64,000 nucleotides of DNA from Halobacillus mangrovi (GCF_002097535.1 NZ_CP020772.1:2728001-2792000), one strand, 5' to 3'. Shown: positions 42,464-51,878, numbered from the stretch's first letter. A program made the numbers and translations. The notes: generated by a model from the sequence alone, not told the origin.

Positions 42464-43171
42464 ATGACTCAGAAAACGATGAGTAAAGAAGAATATCTAA
42501 ATAAAGTGAAGGACCTAGATACAACCAGCGAAGCACCTAAAGTGCTTGAGAACACAGATTTTCTAACTGTGGCTAAAGAGCGCCGTTCCGTACGTCAGTA
42601 TGATCAGAACTATAAAATCGAAGAAGGAGAAATCCGTGAACTGTTAGAAACAGCTATTCTCGCTCCATCTTCCTCTAACTTGCAACCATGGAGGTTTCTT
42701 GTCATTGAAGATCAAGCAGAGAAAGAACGTCTCTCCCCTATTGCCAATGGGCAGCAGCAAATTACAGAAGCTTCTGTTGTTATTGCCGTTTTAGGGGATA
42801 AAAAAGCGTATAACAATGCCGATCAAATCTACAGCCAAATCGCTGAAAAAGGCAACATGCCTGAAGATATTAAAGAAATGTATGTAAATAGCATTTTGGA
42901 GAATTACGGGAACTTTTCTGAGGAGAAATTAACTCGCATTGCCATGATTGATGGCGGTCTTGTATCCATGCAGCTTATGCTCGCTGCTAAAGCGAAAGGA
43001 TACGATACCGTTCCAATGGGTGGATTTGATGAATCTGAATTTGTGAAAGCCTTCGATGTTCCAGAGGACTACGAACCAGTGATGCTGATCTCTCTTGGTA
43101 AAGGGAAAAAAGCAGGGTTTGAAAAAACTCGTCTGCCGCTAGATGACGTTCTTCAGTGGAATCGCTACTAA
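42464..43171 (+). CDS. Nitroreductase-family FMN enzyme
   Basis: 235 residues. FMN/NADPH-dependent reductase fold: VAKERRSVRQYDQNYKI at the N-terminus, APSSSNLQPWRFLVIED and MGGFDESEFVKAFDVPEDYEP. It reduces nitroaromatics, quinones or related electrophiles. The ATG at 42464 has AAGGAGA upstream. Own promoter with an inverted repeat, and a terminator after it. Confidence 0.88.
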   Translation: MTQKTMSKEEYLNKVKDLDTTSEAPKVLENTDFLTVAKERRSVRQYDQNYKIEEGEIRELLETAILAPSSSNLQPWRFLVIEDQAEKERLSPIANGQQQITEASVVIAVLGDKKAYNNADQIYSQIAEKGNMPEDIKEMYVNSILENYGNFSEEKLTRIAMIDGGLVSMQLMLAAKAKGYDTVPMGGFDESEFVKAFDVPEDYEPVMLISLGKGKKAGFEKTRLPLDDVLQWNRY

Positions 43172-43225
43172 AAGCGTAAGTGCCTGACCAACTATGTTTG
43201 CATATAAAATTCCTAGCTAATAGGA

Positions 43226-43257
43226 AAGCACACCTATCCGTGTCGGAAGGTGTGCTT
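43226..43257 (+). terminator. Terminator of the nitroreductase gene
   Basis: AAGCACACCT and AGGTGTGCTT with a 12-base loop and T-rich tail; overlaps the last codon of the convergent gene. Confidence 0.8.
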
Positions 43258-43738
43258 ATTTTTTCTTAACCGGAATCCATACTTCCTCTACTGCATTAGG
43301 ATCCAAAGGATCGTATTCTTTTGTAAAACGTTCAAAATGCTCCCTTTCGTCTATAAGATAATCGGATGCTGGCAGCCATTCTTCGTAAAATGATTGTAAG
43401 GTCTTATGGAATTCACTCGCAGGTCCATGGTGGTAAAACATAGCGTAAAGACCTCCGTTGAGAATGATCGGCTCGAGTTCATTTTGTTTTTCATCAAATT
43501 CTCGTACTTCCACTGCTGCCCACTTATGAAAAAGGGTGTCTGGTGTAAAACGGGCAGGATCAAGTTTCTCCTCGAAAACTTTCATATTATAAAGATTATC
43601 GTCAATTCGATCCTTGATTGTTTTGAGTTTAGGCATAAAGCTTCTCCAAAGCTCAACGGTATGATCATCGTTTAAAGACATTTGCATTGATTTGCCGATT
43701 AGTTTCTTTGTCTTCAGCTGTATCAGTTCTGGAGTCAT
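43256..43738 (-). CDS. GyrI-like/AraC effector-binding protein
   Basis: 160 residues of the GyrI-like small-molecule-binding fold (SHS2 module pair): KTKKLIGKSMQMSL at the start, EVREFDEKQNELEPIILNGGLYAMFYHHG and the closing EEVWIPVKK. Such domains bind hydrophobic cations or drugs, alone or fused to HTH domains. No DNA-binding domain here. AAGGA precedes the ATG. Confidence 0.78.
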   Translation of the reverse strand: MTPELIQLKTKKLIGKSMQMSLNDDHTVELWRSFMPKLKTIKDRIDDNLYNMKVFEEKLDPARFTPDTLFHKWAAVEVREFDEKQNELEPIILNGGLYAMFYHHGPASEFHKTLQSFYEEWLPASDYLIDEREHFERFTKEYDPLDPNAVEEVWIPVKKK

Positions 43739-43872
43739 CTCTTAAATCCTTTCAATAAGGTTAGTTATTCAAGCCCTTTCACTTTTTAAATAAGTAGTTA
43801 TACGAGTAATTCAGAAAGAGAGATAATATTTATTTTTACCTGCTTCTACAGTAAATTAGGTTTAATTATTTA

Positions 43873-44097
43873 TTAAATAGTTAGAATGGCAACGGTAAGT
43901 ACGAAGGCAGAAGTAACAAATGAAGCAACAGCGTTCGCATTCCTGCCTTTTTTAAGCTCATGAGATCCTGAAGCTAATAACATAAAGCCTAAAGAAGTTA
44001 ACATGAATGGTGCTAAATGGCTGCTCTCTGTTATAAACACATAAGTGGCGAATGCAAATGTTACAAGAGCAAAAATGATTCGGATTATATTTGCCAA
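43873..44097 (-). CDS. DUF3953 (YczI-like) two-helix membrane protein
   Basis: 74 residues starting at a TTG with AAGGGGA upstream, reading LANIIRIIFALVTFAFATYV and LTSLGFMLLASGSHELKKG then a third hydrophobic stretch. This is the DUF3953/YczI type of small membrane proteins, function unknown. It runs after a second small membrane gene (44144-44308) and probably shares its transcript. Confidence 0.65.
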   Translation of the reverse strand: MANIIRIIFALVTFAFATYVFITESSHLAPFMLTSLGFMLLASGSHELKKGRNANAVASFVTSAFVLTVAILTI

Positions 44098-44143
44098 GAC
44101 CGATCCCCTTTCTTCTAACAGAACAATAATTGTATGTAAGAAG

Positions 44144-44308
44144 TTAATTCTTTCGCTTCCAATCTTCATAAAACCTTTTTAAAACAGACTTAATTTCCAT
44201 TAAGGTAAGTAATAGTAAGAGAAGCATCATGAATGTAACCATTTCACCAGTGAAAAATGAAAGAAGACCAATAATGACAATCCAGAACCAGAAATATTTT
44301 TCATTCAT
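44144..44308 (-). CDS. Small two-helix membrane protein, 54 aa
   Basis: MNEKYFWFWIVIIGLLSFF, GEMVTFMMLLLLLLTLMEIK, then a basic tail (VLKRFYEDWKRKN). The site GGGATGA before the ATG is moderate. It is in line with the DUF3953 gene. Not recognised. Confidence 0.5.
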   Translation of the reverse strand: MNEKYFWFWIVIIGLLSFFTGEMVTFMMLLLLLLTLMEIKSVLKRFYEDWKRKN

Positions 44309-44460
44309 AGGGCGTCATCCCATTCCCTTCATTTGCAACTCCTCGATCATAGCGATCACAGAATTTCATCCAGGAGAAGTGAATTCCACTTGCGTCTTAC
44401 CAATTATTTCAAAACCTATGAGCCTACTCAAGATTTTTTTTGAGTCATTACTTATAAAAA

Positions 44461-44486
44461 CGGACTTTCCCAATTGAGAAAGCCCG
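44461..44486 (-). terminator. Terminator of the dacB-type gene
   Basis: CGGGCTTTC and GAAAGTCCG arms on the minus strand (one mismatch), then TTTTTAT. Confidence 0.75.
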
Positions 44487-44493
44487 CTTCTTC

Positions 44494-45987
44494 TTACTCT
44501 TCTTTGTTCAGTTCATATTCAGCCAAAGTTACAGCAATTTCATCTTCAATTTCCTGCACAGAGCCAAGATAATTGTTTAACAAGACTGAGAAGATCAACT
44601 CTTCACCATCTGCAGACGTTACATATCCAGAAAGCGACGTCACACCTGTTAACGAACCCGTTTTAGCACGCACATTATCTTCTGCTGCTGTATCACCCAT
44701 ACGATAACGAAGCGTACCACCTATAAAACGTTCACTATTGCCTGCTACAGGAAGGGACTTCAAATAAGTTGGGAACCACTCTTTTTCTTTTACTTGGTAC
44801 AAAAGATTTGAAATCTCGTTGGCAGGCACCATATTGACATGAGACATACCTGATCCGTCACGAAGACGCATCGTATCTGCATTTACTCCGCTGTCATTTA
44901 AGAAATCCTCTACAACCTCCATCCCTTTATCCCAGCTACCTTCGTCATGGACCACTTTCCCCATTTCTTTGATTAACACTTCAGCATGACCGTTATTACT
45001 GATTTTCATAAACGGGGTAAAAAGTTCTTCCAAAGGGATGGACTCCTTCGAAACAATCAATTCAGCGGACTTAGGAGTTTTTCCATTTACAATCTCTTTC
45101 CCTTTGACTTTGATCCCTTCTGCTTTTAATGATTGACTGAAAAGATCTAGCGCCAGGCCAGTCGGTTCAGAGACGGCCACCCAGGACCTTGAGCGGCTTG
45201 CATCTACAGGAATGGCACCTTCCACCACAATTTGATTTGTCCCATGTTTACGTTCAATAGAAATATCTTTGGACTGATCTGAGTCCACCGTTTTGGCTTC
45301 GTTAACGATTTCCACATAATCATTTTCAGGCGTTACCTCTATTTCAGCAGGCTCTCCCGCTGTATCTGAAGGGTAAGCCGCAACAATGACAGTACCTGCA
45401 TCATAATCTTCGTTCGGTGAAGCAGTGAGTGCTGAGATTTGTGCCCCCGTATAGTTGGTTTCATCGTTCCATGAAATGTCTTCTGATAATCGAATATCAT
45501 CATACCATGTATCATCAGCAACGAGATTGCCTTTAACTTCTCTTATTCCTGCCTCTTTTAAGGATTGAGCCATGGTGACAAAATCCTTCTCCATCAACGT
45601 TGGATCGCCTTTTCCTTTTAAGTATAAATCACCGTGAAGTTTGTTTCCTTTTATGTCCCCTTCAGCTAGTACCTCCGTCGTAAAAGTGTATGCTGGTCCA
45701 AGGGTTTCAAGTGCCGCAGCTCCCGTCAGCAGCTTCATGTTTGAGGCGGGTTTTAATCGGAGATCAGCATCATGTTCATAGATCACTTCGCCGGTCTCAG
45801 CTGAACGGATACTCACTCCAGCCAGGGCACCGTCAAGCTTCTCATCCGCTAAAATCTCATTGATTTCTTCACCAAGCGCATCATTCTCTGCGTTCACTTC
45901 TGTGTCTTCATACGATTGATAAGGGGCGAGCATTAAAATTGCTACAAAAAACAGGACAGCCATTTGCTTGCTTTTGAACGAGAACAT
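44494..45987 (-). CDS. dacB: D-Ala-D-Ala carboxypeptidase/endopeptidase (PBP4, peptidase S13)
   Basis: 497 residues. Signal peptide about 1-26. Class C PBP motifs: S82-x-x-K85 (KPASNMKL), SNN (KISNNGHAE) and KTG (RAKTGSLTG). It trims the terminal D-Ala and splits cross-bridges in peptidoglycan. Length and order fit the S13 family (PBP4/DacB or PbpX type). GGAGG lies about 12 bases above the ATG. The gene name is by family and may differ in other annotation. Confidence 0.88.
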   Translation of the reverse strand: MFSFKSKQMAVLFFVAILMLAPYQSYEDTEVNAENDALGEEINEILADEKLDGALAGVSIRSAETGEVIYEHDADLRLKPASNMKLLTGAAALETLGPAYTFTTEVLAEGDIKGNKLHGDLYLKGKGDPTLMEKDFVTMAQSLKEAGIREVKGNLVADDTWYDDIRLSEDISWNDETNYTGAQISALTASPNEDYDAGTVIVAAYPSDTAGEPAEIEVTPENDYVEIVNEAKTVDSDQSKDISIERKHGTNQIVVEGAIPVDASRSRSWVAVSEPTGLALDLFSQSLKAEGIKVKGKEIVNGKTPKSAELIVSKESIPLEELFTPFMKISNNGHAEVLIKEMGKVVHDEGSWDKGMEVVEDFLNDSGVNADTMRLRDGSGMSHVNMVPANEISNLLYQVKEKEWFPTYLKSLPVAGNSERFIGGTLRYRMGDTAAEDNVRAKTGSLTGVTSLSGYVTSADGEELIFSVLLNNYLGSVQEIEDEIAVTLAEYELNKEE

Positions 45988-46444
45988 AGTTATGTATCTT
46001 CCTCCTTGAAAATTATGGATAATACTAACATTAGCAGAAAAGACAGAAAATTATAATTATTTCCGGTGTATTCATTATAAAACAGGGCCATAGTCGTAGT
46101 CTGTGGTACTTAACATTCCTTTAAACGATTTTGAGAGTTCATCTTGCCAATGGGGTTACAGAGGATGATAGTTCGCCAAAAAAGACAACCTCCACGGGTA
46201 GGAAGCTGCCTGACTTTAATCATACACTTATGTCTATTCTTCTTTGTACGAATTATTTACTCAGGGAAATTAGAAGCAGCTGCAGACTTTACGTGTGTGT
46301 GCAATTTAGATTGATTCAATTTTCCATCCTTGAAATTACGCATAACCATCCAGAGCATATAACTAATTTCGTCTGCATGAAATCTCTTAATGGACGGCGC
46401 ATTTACTGGTATACTAGTAACATTGTGTATATAGAGGTGAAATC
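45988..46444. other. Intergenic 457 bp, nothing assigned
   Basis: Upstream of two divergent genes. It holds a TATACT box near 46413 for the carrier gene, but no convincing -35, no repeat and no coding frame with a ribosome site. Confidence 0.5.
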
Positions 46445-47695
46445 ATGAAAAAAATCTGGGATTTATACAAAGATTCTTCTTTTCTATTAAAAATGACAAT
46501 TGGCTTTTTACTCGGCATTGGATCAGGAATGCTCATTGGCCCTGAGATGGAAGTCGTTAAACCACTTGGCACTATTTTGATTAACTTATTAAACCTAGTA
46601 GCAGTACCTGTCATATTCCTTACAGTGGTCCTGGCTATTAATCAAATGAATCCTAACCATTTAGGAAGACTCGGTGGAAAGCTGCTTATTTACTACGGAC
46701 TTACAACCGCTGCAGCTGTATTAATCGGGGTTGGTCTTGCTTTATGGATTACTCCCGGAGCAGGGCTCAGCCTACCGGATGCTCAAGTGGAAAAGCCAGA
46801 AACTCCAAGCTTTTCTGATGTCTTATTAAACATTGTTCCTGACAACTTGTTCCAAGCCTTTACTTCCGGTGAGCTGATGGGCATATTATTTCTCGCCGTC
46901 ATCATCGGATTAACAATGGCCAAAATGCGCTATTCAGGTAAAGAAGAGCTTCAACTTTCAGGGGAGCGTCTGCACCGTCTGTTTTCTTCAGCGAATGACT
47001 TGTTCTTCCTCTTATTACAAGGCATTCTTTTATATGCGCCCATTGGAATCTTTGCCATAGGAGCGTCCGCCTTTGGCAGCCAGGGATGGCAAACCTTTAA
47101 ATCCCTGTTAGCATTCACAGGAGTCTTTTATCTGGGTGTTCTATTGTTGTGGTTATTGGTTTATACGTCATTCCTTAAATACGCACACGTGAACATTAAA
47201 CATTTTTTTGTAAAAACAAAGGACGCTTACTTTACTGCGTTCTTCACATCAAGTAGTATTGCTTCTCTGCCGGTTGCTATAGAATCGGCTAAAAAAGCAG
47301 GGATTTCTGAACGGACTGTCAACTTCTCGCTTCCTATTGGCGCTGTCTTTAACTCAGACGGAGGAGCACTACGAATGGGTGTGTCTATCGTATTCGCAGC
47401 TAATGTAACAGGATTAAATTTGTCTGTCATGGACTTTATTACGATTGTTGTAATTGGCACGCTGCTATCGATCGGGACAGCAGGAATCCCGGCGGCCGGA
47501 CTTGTCACACTGGCAGCCGTCCTTACCATGTTTAATCTCCCCCTTGAAATTGTCGCTTTGATTGCGGGAGTCGACGTTCTGATTGGCATGGCCGGTACAG
47601 CCTCCAACGTACTTGGAGATATCGTAGGATCGGCTGTTGTCGACAATAAGGAAACGGATTCATCTTCAAGACAAGCCCCATCAACAACTGTATAG
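46445..47695 (+). CDS. Dicarboxylate/amino acid:cation symporter (DAACS/GltP family)
   Basis: 416 residues, eight helices and two hairpins. Hairpin 1: FTSSSIASLPVAIE (SSS present). Helix 7: FNSDGGALRMG in place of the usual NMDGT. Hairpin 2 and helix 8: GTAGIPAAGLV and NVLGDIVGS, with N and D kept. It takes up glutamate, aspartate, C4-dicarboxylates or cystine with Na+ or H+; the altered helix 7 makes the substrate uncertain. A TATACT box is at -30, GAGGTG before the ATG. Confidence 0.88.
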   Translation: MKKIWDLYKDSSFLLKMTIGFLLGIGSGMLIGPEMEVVKPLGTILINLLNLVAVPVIFLTVVLAINQMNPNHLGRLGGKLLIYYGLTTAAAVLIGVGLALWITPGAGLSLPDAQVEKPETPSFSDVLLNIVPDNLFQAFTSGELMGILFLAVIIGLTMAKMRYSGKEELQLSGERLHRLFSSANDLFFLLLQGILLYAPIGIFAIGASAFGSQGWQTFKSLLAFTGVFYLGVLLLWLLVYTSFLKYAHVNIKHFFVKTKDAYFTAFFTSSSIASLPVAIESAKKAGISERTVNFSLPIGAVFNSDGGALRMGVSIVFAANVTGLNLSVMDFITIVVIGTLLSIGTAGIPAAGLVTLAAVLTMFNLPLEIVALIAGVDVLIGMAGTASNVLGDIVGSAVVDNKETDSSSRQAPSTTV

Positions 47696-47728
47696 CTTTA
47701 AAAGCACACGTCTTTGGATCAATACTAT

Positions 47729-47762
47729 AAAGCTCAGAGCATTCTGTTTAACTCTGAGCTTT
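47729..47762 (+). terminator. Terminator of the DAACS gene
   Basis: AAAGCTCAGAG and CTCTGAGCTTT with a 12-base loop. Confidence 0.8.
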
Positions 47763-47821
47763 TATATGATTTCAACTTCGACAACATTCATGGCTTCTTC
47801 TGCACCCATCCTACCTTCTTC

Positions 47822-48409
47822 TTAATCATTTAATCCCTTCCCATCGAGAATTTGCGGTATATATTTTTCAACCCTTGACTCACGAGTTTTGGATTGTTTG
47901 GCTTTAGAAAAATAAAGACAGTAGGCTCTTTGCCGACCTGGCGTCAGTGATTCAAAAGCTGATTTTAAGCCAGAGATTTCATCGAATTTATTTTGAAGTT
48001 CTTCGGGAATTTCTGGTTTCTTATTAAATTTCACTTCCAAGCCAGCTTTTTCAACTTCAATGGCTTCATCAATATAGTCTTTCAAAATAAATTCCATTTC
48101 TTCAATTTCCTAAAGATTCTTGAACCGGATCTGGCGCGCAGCCTGTACATTCTCTGTTTGCTGGATTAGAATGCCATGACTATCCTTTAACAAGGTACCT
48201 TTATGGAAAAGGAAAGCACAATAATCTTTAAAGCCATGGATTAAAACGACGTTTTTATCTTTAAATGTATAACAAGGCTTTCCCCACTTCAATTCTTCAG
48301 TCAGTTCACACTCAAGGGCGATATTTCTTAACTTCTTGAATTCTTTCTGCCATTGCTTAGCATTACGTAAGAATTCATCTACCTTAGGGTTCTTTCTACT
48401 ACCTGACAT
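47822..48409 (-). pseudogene. YdeI/OmpD-associated (DUF1801 + OmdA) protein with an in-frame TAG
   Basis: The stretch 48409-48113 gives a DUF1801-type front (KVDEFLRNAKQWQKEFKKLR, LKWGKPCYTF) ending QAARQIRFKNL, then TAG (codon 100). The same frame continues for 95 codons with EIEEMEFILKDYIDEAIEVE, FESLTPGRQRAYCLYF and the close RVEKYIPQILDGKGLND. Both parts belong to one YdeI-type protein. Family members usually have Gln about this position, so CAG to TAG is the simplest change. The start at 48409 has AAGGAAG upstream. Confidence 0.75.
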
Positions 48410-48651
48410 CAAGGACCACTTCCTTTTGTAAAACTTTTGAACTTTACTTGAATATACATTCACCTTTAATAATATTCCATTTTTCTAAGTTGATTAAAAG
48501 CCTCTCAAGTTAGTTATCCAGCTCCTTTGACGCTTCCAAAGAGGCCTTAAGTGAGAAAATAAAAAGGTAAGATTACGTTTAAATGTTCTTCCCAAATGGA
48601 ATACCCCTAAGAATCAACCTTTTAAAAAACTCTCGCAGAAGGAAGGATACT

Positions 48652-49521
48652 ATGAAATATGGCGGAATAATTTTTGTTATACTTGCGGCAATTCTCTGGG
48701 GGATTACCGGAGGGATAGCTAATATATTGATGGACAAAGGATGGGATCCTATAGTTATATCCTTTTACCGTGGAGCTGTAGGACTATTATGTGTTTTTTT
48801 CTGGTTTCTTCTTCGCTCAAAGCAAAATTGGCCAAGAGCTTCCTCTGTTTATTTATGGTCCACGCTTGCCGGAATTGGTGTTGCAGGAAACTTCACCTTT
48901 TATTTTCTAAGTATTGAAGCATCAAGCATCGCCATTGCAGCCACTTTAATGTATACCGCACCAGTGTTTGTACTGTTAATTTCTTTTTTACTAAGGATAG
49001 AACGTTCAACTTGGACAAAATGGGGATCGATTATTTTAGTGCTTATCGGAATAATTTTGCTTACAGGTGCTTATAAATCCGGATCCTCCTCTGTCACCCT
49101 GCTAGGTATTGCTACAGGACTTGGGGCAGGTCTTTCGTATGCGTTGTTTATCTTTAGTTTTAAAAAGTCTTCCGAACTCACTAAGCCGCAATCTACATTA
49201 AGCATCGCTTTTTTTGTATTTTGCTTAATCCTTTCACTGTTCATGGACTCTCAAGAAGCCGTTTCTGTTCTGACTTCCGGTGATATCGGGTGGTTTATTC
49301 TGCTAGGACTTGTTGGAGCAGGAATATCTTTTGTCCTGTATGTCATTGGAATTCAATGGACGGCTCCCTCGACGGCCTCCATGATCGCAATGGTAGAGCC
49401 AGTTACAGCTTCCTTATTTGGTGTGTTGCTGCTTAATGACCGTTTGACTTTCATCCAACTTATTGGAATGGTCCTTATATTAGTCACCATCACCATCTTA
49501 AGTGTCAAGCAGTCCGAATAG
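48652..49521 (+). CDS. EamA/DMT-family transporter
   Basis: 289 residues, ten helices in two EamA repeats: AAILWGITGGIANILMDKG and MYTAPVFVLLISFLL in the first, MVEPVTASLFGVLLLNDRLT in the second. Small-metabolite exporter of unknown substrate. The ATG at 48652 has GGAAGGA 3-4 bases upstream; the longer frame has none. Confidence 0.88.
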   Translation: MKYGGIIFVILAAILWGITGGIANILMDKGWDPIVISFYRGAVGLLCVFFWFLLRSKQNWPRASSVYLWSTLAGIGVAGNFTFYFLSIEASSIAIAATLMYTAPVFVLLISFLLRIERSTWTKWGSIILVLIGIILLTGAYKSGSSSVTLLGIATGLGAGLSYALFIFSFKKSSELTKPQSTLSIAFFVFCLILSLFMDSQEAVSVLTSGDIGWFILLGLVGAGISFVLYVIGIQWTAPSTASMIAMVEPVTASLFGVLLLNDRLTFIQLIGMVLILVTITILSVKQSE

Positions 49522-49590
49522 CTAATGATGGTCGTTATAGAGTATCGAATCATGGAGTTATTATATCTGTACAACCTATATAAGATAATA

Positions 49591-49614
49591 GAACATGAGG
49601 GTCTCCTCATGTTC
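49591..49614. terminator. Terminator between the EamA and esterase genes
   Basis: GAACATGAGG and CCTCATGTTC (10 bp perfect, 4-base loop), Ts on both outer sides. Confidence 0.85.
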
Positions 49615-49706
49615 TTTAATTAGATATTTTTATGATCTATTTCATGATTAATGCAGTAATTCCTTGAGTCTTGAATGGTCAATACTTTTTTCACAAAAGG
49701 CTTAGA

Positions 49707-50465
49707 TTAAATACAAGAAAATATTTTAGGAACCCTGCTTCTAAAGGAAGTATAATTATGTTCACCGTCAACGATTACCGAAGAGTTAACGTTAAGTGAC
49801 TTTTCTCTTAATAAGCGAGCAACTTCTTCATTCGAAACTATAAATTTTCTTCTTACCTCTTCATCTTCTGCTTCTTTGTCTCCCCAGTCTAAGTATATAC
49901 TTTGAAGAAGTGAAAGGTCGCATTCTCTGATAAACTCCACTATTTGTTCTTGGTTACGCCAAAAAGCAGATGAGAAAGCCACTACCCTTCTGAAAATATG
50001 CGGATATTTACATGCTGCATAAATAGAAATCAGCCCTCCTAATGATATCCCAGCCATTGATGTATTTTCTTTTATAGTTTTGTACTTCCTATCCATTAAA
50101 GGCTTAAGTTCTTTAGCTATAAAATCGATATAGTGATCTCCTTTACCCCCTAGGCTGCATTTATACCCTAGAACCTGCTCGCTGTACTTCCCATTTATCC
50201 ACGGACAGTATTCATTAATTCTCTCTTCTGGATTTTGATCGATACCAACCACAATAACATTTAATTTATTTTTATCTAAGTAATCTTCAAGCGATAATGA
50301 AACACCGCCAATGGCATCAGCATCCCTAAAAACGTTCTGACCATCGTGCATATATATAACCGGATAACGTATTTTGTCACTTGGATTATAACTTTGAGGG
50401 AGGTAAACCCTCACTATTCTATTTCCTTTACAAAACTTCATTTGAACTTGAAGGTTTTCTAGCAT
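49707..50465 (-). CDS. Putative esterase, enterochelin-esterase-like alpha/beta hydrolase
   Basis: 252 residues. The nucleophile serine is in AGISLGGLISIYA (GxSxGG), with YMHDGQNVF at the front and VDGEHNYTSFR holding the histidine near the end. This is the Esterase_D/Fes type (YbbA-like in Bacillus), acting on ester bonds of siderophores or other acyl compounds. The ATG at 50465 has AGGGGAG upstream. Confidence 0.85.
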   Translation of the reverse strand: MLENLQVQMKFCKGNRIVRVYLPQSYNPSDKIRYPVIYMHDGQNVFRDADAIGGVSLSLEDYLDKNKLNVIVVGIDQNPEERINEYCPWINGKYSEQVLGYKCSLGGKGDHYIDFIAKELKPLMDRKYKTIKENTSMAGISLGGLISIYAACKYPHIFRRVVAFSSAFWRNQEQIVEFIRECDLSLLQSIYLDWGDKEAEDEEVRRKFIVSNEEVARLLREKSLNVNSSVIVDGEHNYTSFRSRVPKIFSCI

Positions 50466-50614
50466 GTACTCCCCTCTTCTCTTTAGAAACCCACTTCGCA
50501 TAACGAAAGATATATGCCCATTATATGAAATAGAAAATTCATTCACACTCTGGTCGCCTTTTTTTACTATTTTTTACGCATAGATTGGTAGATTAAAAAT
50601 AGAACCCGCAGTGG

Positions 50615-51208
50615 TTATGTACCATTATTTTGTCCCTTATAAAGTAGACCTTTCTCATCTAGCTTTGATTCTATCTCTTTTGCAAATGGAACATTTTTTG
50701 CTAACACAAATTGCCAATTCTGTTCCTTTAGAAACTCTTCTTTTTCTCGTAGTTTCCTTATTTCTATTAAGTCTTCTAGAGATCTGTTAATTGGACTCGT
50801 ATTACTCTTTGCTAACTGATTTCGATAATGCTTTCTAAAATCTTTTTCCGTACACTCATTGACTCTCATAAAATGTTTTTTTAGATTCTGCATTACAAAA
50901 CCTCTCGTGTTACTATCTTCTATTCTGCGTGTTACGTGGTGGATGTGCTTTAAATCGTGACAGGACTTACACAAAGACTGTATATCTTTTAAGATTAACA
51001 GAAAATTTTCCTCGTCATACTCCCAAACTTCATGAGCTTGTAGTTTTTCTTCAACACGATAGCCGCATATTTGGCATGTAAAATCACTATTCTCTTGAAC
51101 ATGGTTCCGAACAGAGTTCCACAAAGAACGAGGTATTGAATTCCTTACCGTTTTATTCTGTGCATAAGAAGGCTTTCGAATCTCTACAGTTAGCTTAAAA
51201 TCAGACAT
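50615..51208 (-). CDS. HNH endonuclease-like protein
   Basis: 197 residues. The HNH core reads CQICGYRVEEKLQAHEVW and LCKSCHDLKHIHH, with the CxxC zinc pair, a His before the fold and the CxxCH close. The C-terminal 100 residues are basic and helical. No restriction methylase, intron or phage genes are nearby, so the role (defence nuclease or remnant of a mobile element) is open. AAGGAGG lies before the ATG. Confidence 0.78.
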   Translation of the reverse strand: MSDFKLTVEIRKPSYAQNKTVRNSIPRSLWNSVRNHVQENSDFTCQICGYRVEEKLQAHEVWEYDEENFLLILKDIQSLCKSCHDLKHIHHVTRRIEDSNTRGFVMQNLKKHFMRVNECTEKDFRKHYRNQLAKSNTSPINRSLEDLIEIRKLREKEEFLKEQNWQFVLAKNVPFAKEIESKLDEKGLLYKGQNNGT

Positions 51209-51384
51209 AACAACCTCCTTGTGATACTAGTTACTTTTATATTCGACAATACACATTAAATCCCTTCTAATCATTGAAGTAATGCTATCTTTTTTGCTTG
51301 ATATGCTACGTTTACCGCTATGGAAGAGACGCATATCCTTCGCCAAATACGTAATAGTCTTTCTTACTTCCTATAGCAAAAGAA

Positions 51385-51413
51385 AAAGCCGACTATAACG
51401 TCTAGTCAGCTTT
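51385..51413 (-). terminator. Terminator of the second DinB-like gene
   Basis: AAAGCTGACT and AGTCGGCTTT (one mismatch) followed by TTCTTTT on the minus strand. Confidence 0.75.
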
Positions 51414-51419
51414 CCCCCT

Positions 51420-51878
51420 TTACTCTGCCGTATTTGCTTTTATTGCTTTAATTGTACCGGTATGTACCCCTTCATGGTACAACGTGAAATTAAGAATTTC
51501 TCCCACCGTCGGTAGAGATAAAAAGGCTTCTGCCGCTTCATCCTCCAGCTGTCCGGCGAGCACTTTCTTCAGTCTGAACGGCTGCTCATTAAGCTCCTGC
51601 CTCAGTTCGTCAAGTGAGGGGACCTCGCCCTGCCAATCCGATGGTTTTGTTCCTGGTGCGAACAGTTTAAGGTAATGGGACTGAGTTTCGATCGGTTTGC
51701 CACCGAATTTAGCAATCAATGAGTTTTGCACCACGTAAATGTGACCAAGATTCCATCGGATCGTATTTCTAAATCCTTCCGGTTGTTTATCCGCCTGCTC
51801 TTCTGTGACACTGTCCAATCCCTTCAGAGTCGCTTTTCTCACCAGGTTGATCTGTTTAAAAATCTGTTCTTCGTTCAT
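51420..51878 (-). CDS. DinB-like protein, paralogue of 18297
   Basis: 152 residues. Close to the protein at 18297-18794 over its full length (NTIRWNLGHIYVVQN, LYHEGVHTGTIKAI), with the same three-His metal site. A duplication inside this lineage is likely. The ATG at 51878 has GGAGGGA upstream; the longer frame lacks one. Confidence 0.82.
   Translation of the reverse strand: MNEEQIFKQINLVRKATLKGLDSVTEEQADKQPEGFRNTIRWNLGHIYVVQNSLIAKFGGKPIETQSHYLKLFAPGTKPSDWQGEVPSLDELRQELNEQPFRLKKVLAGQLEDEAAEAFLSLPTVGEILNFTLYHEGVHTGTIKAIKANTAE

Noticed and set aside
47227..47646. 139-codon minus-strand frame
   Set aside because: Shadow of the DAACS carrier gene on the other strand.
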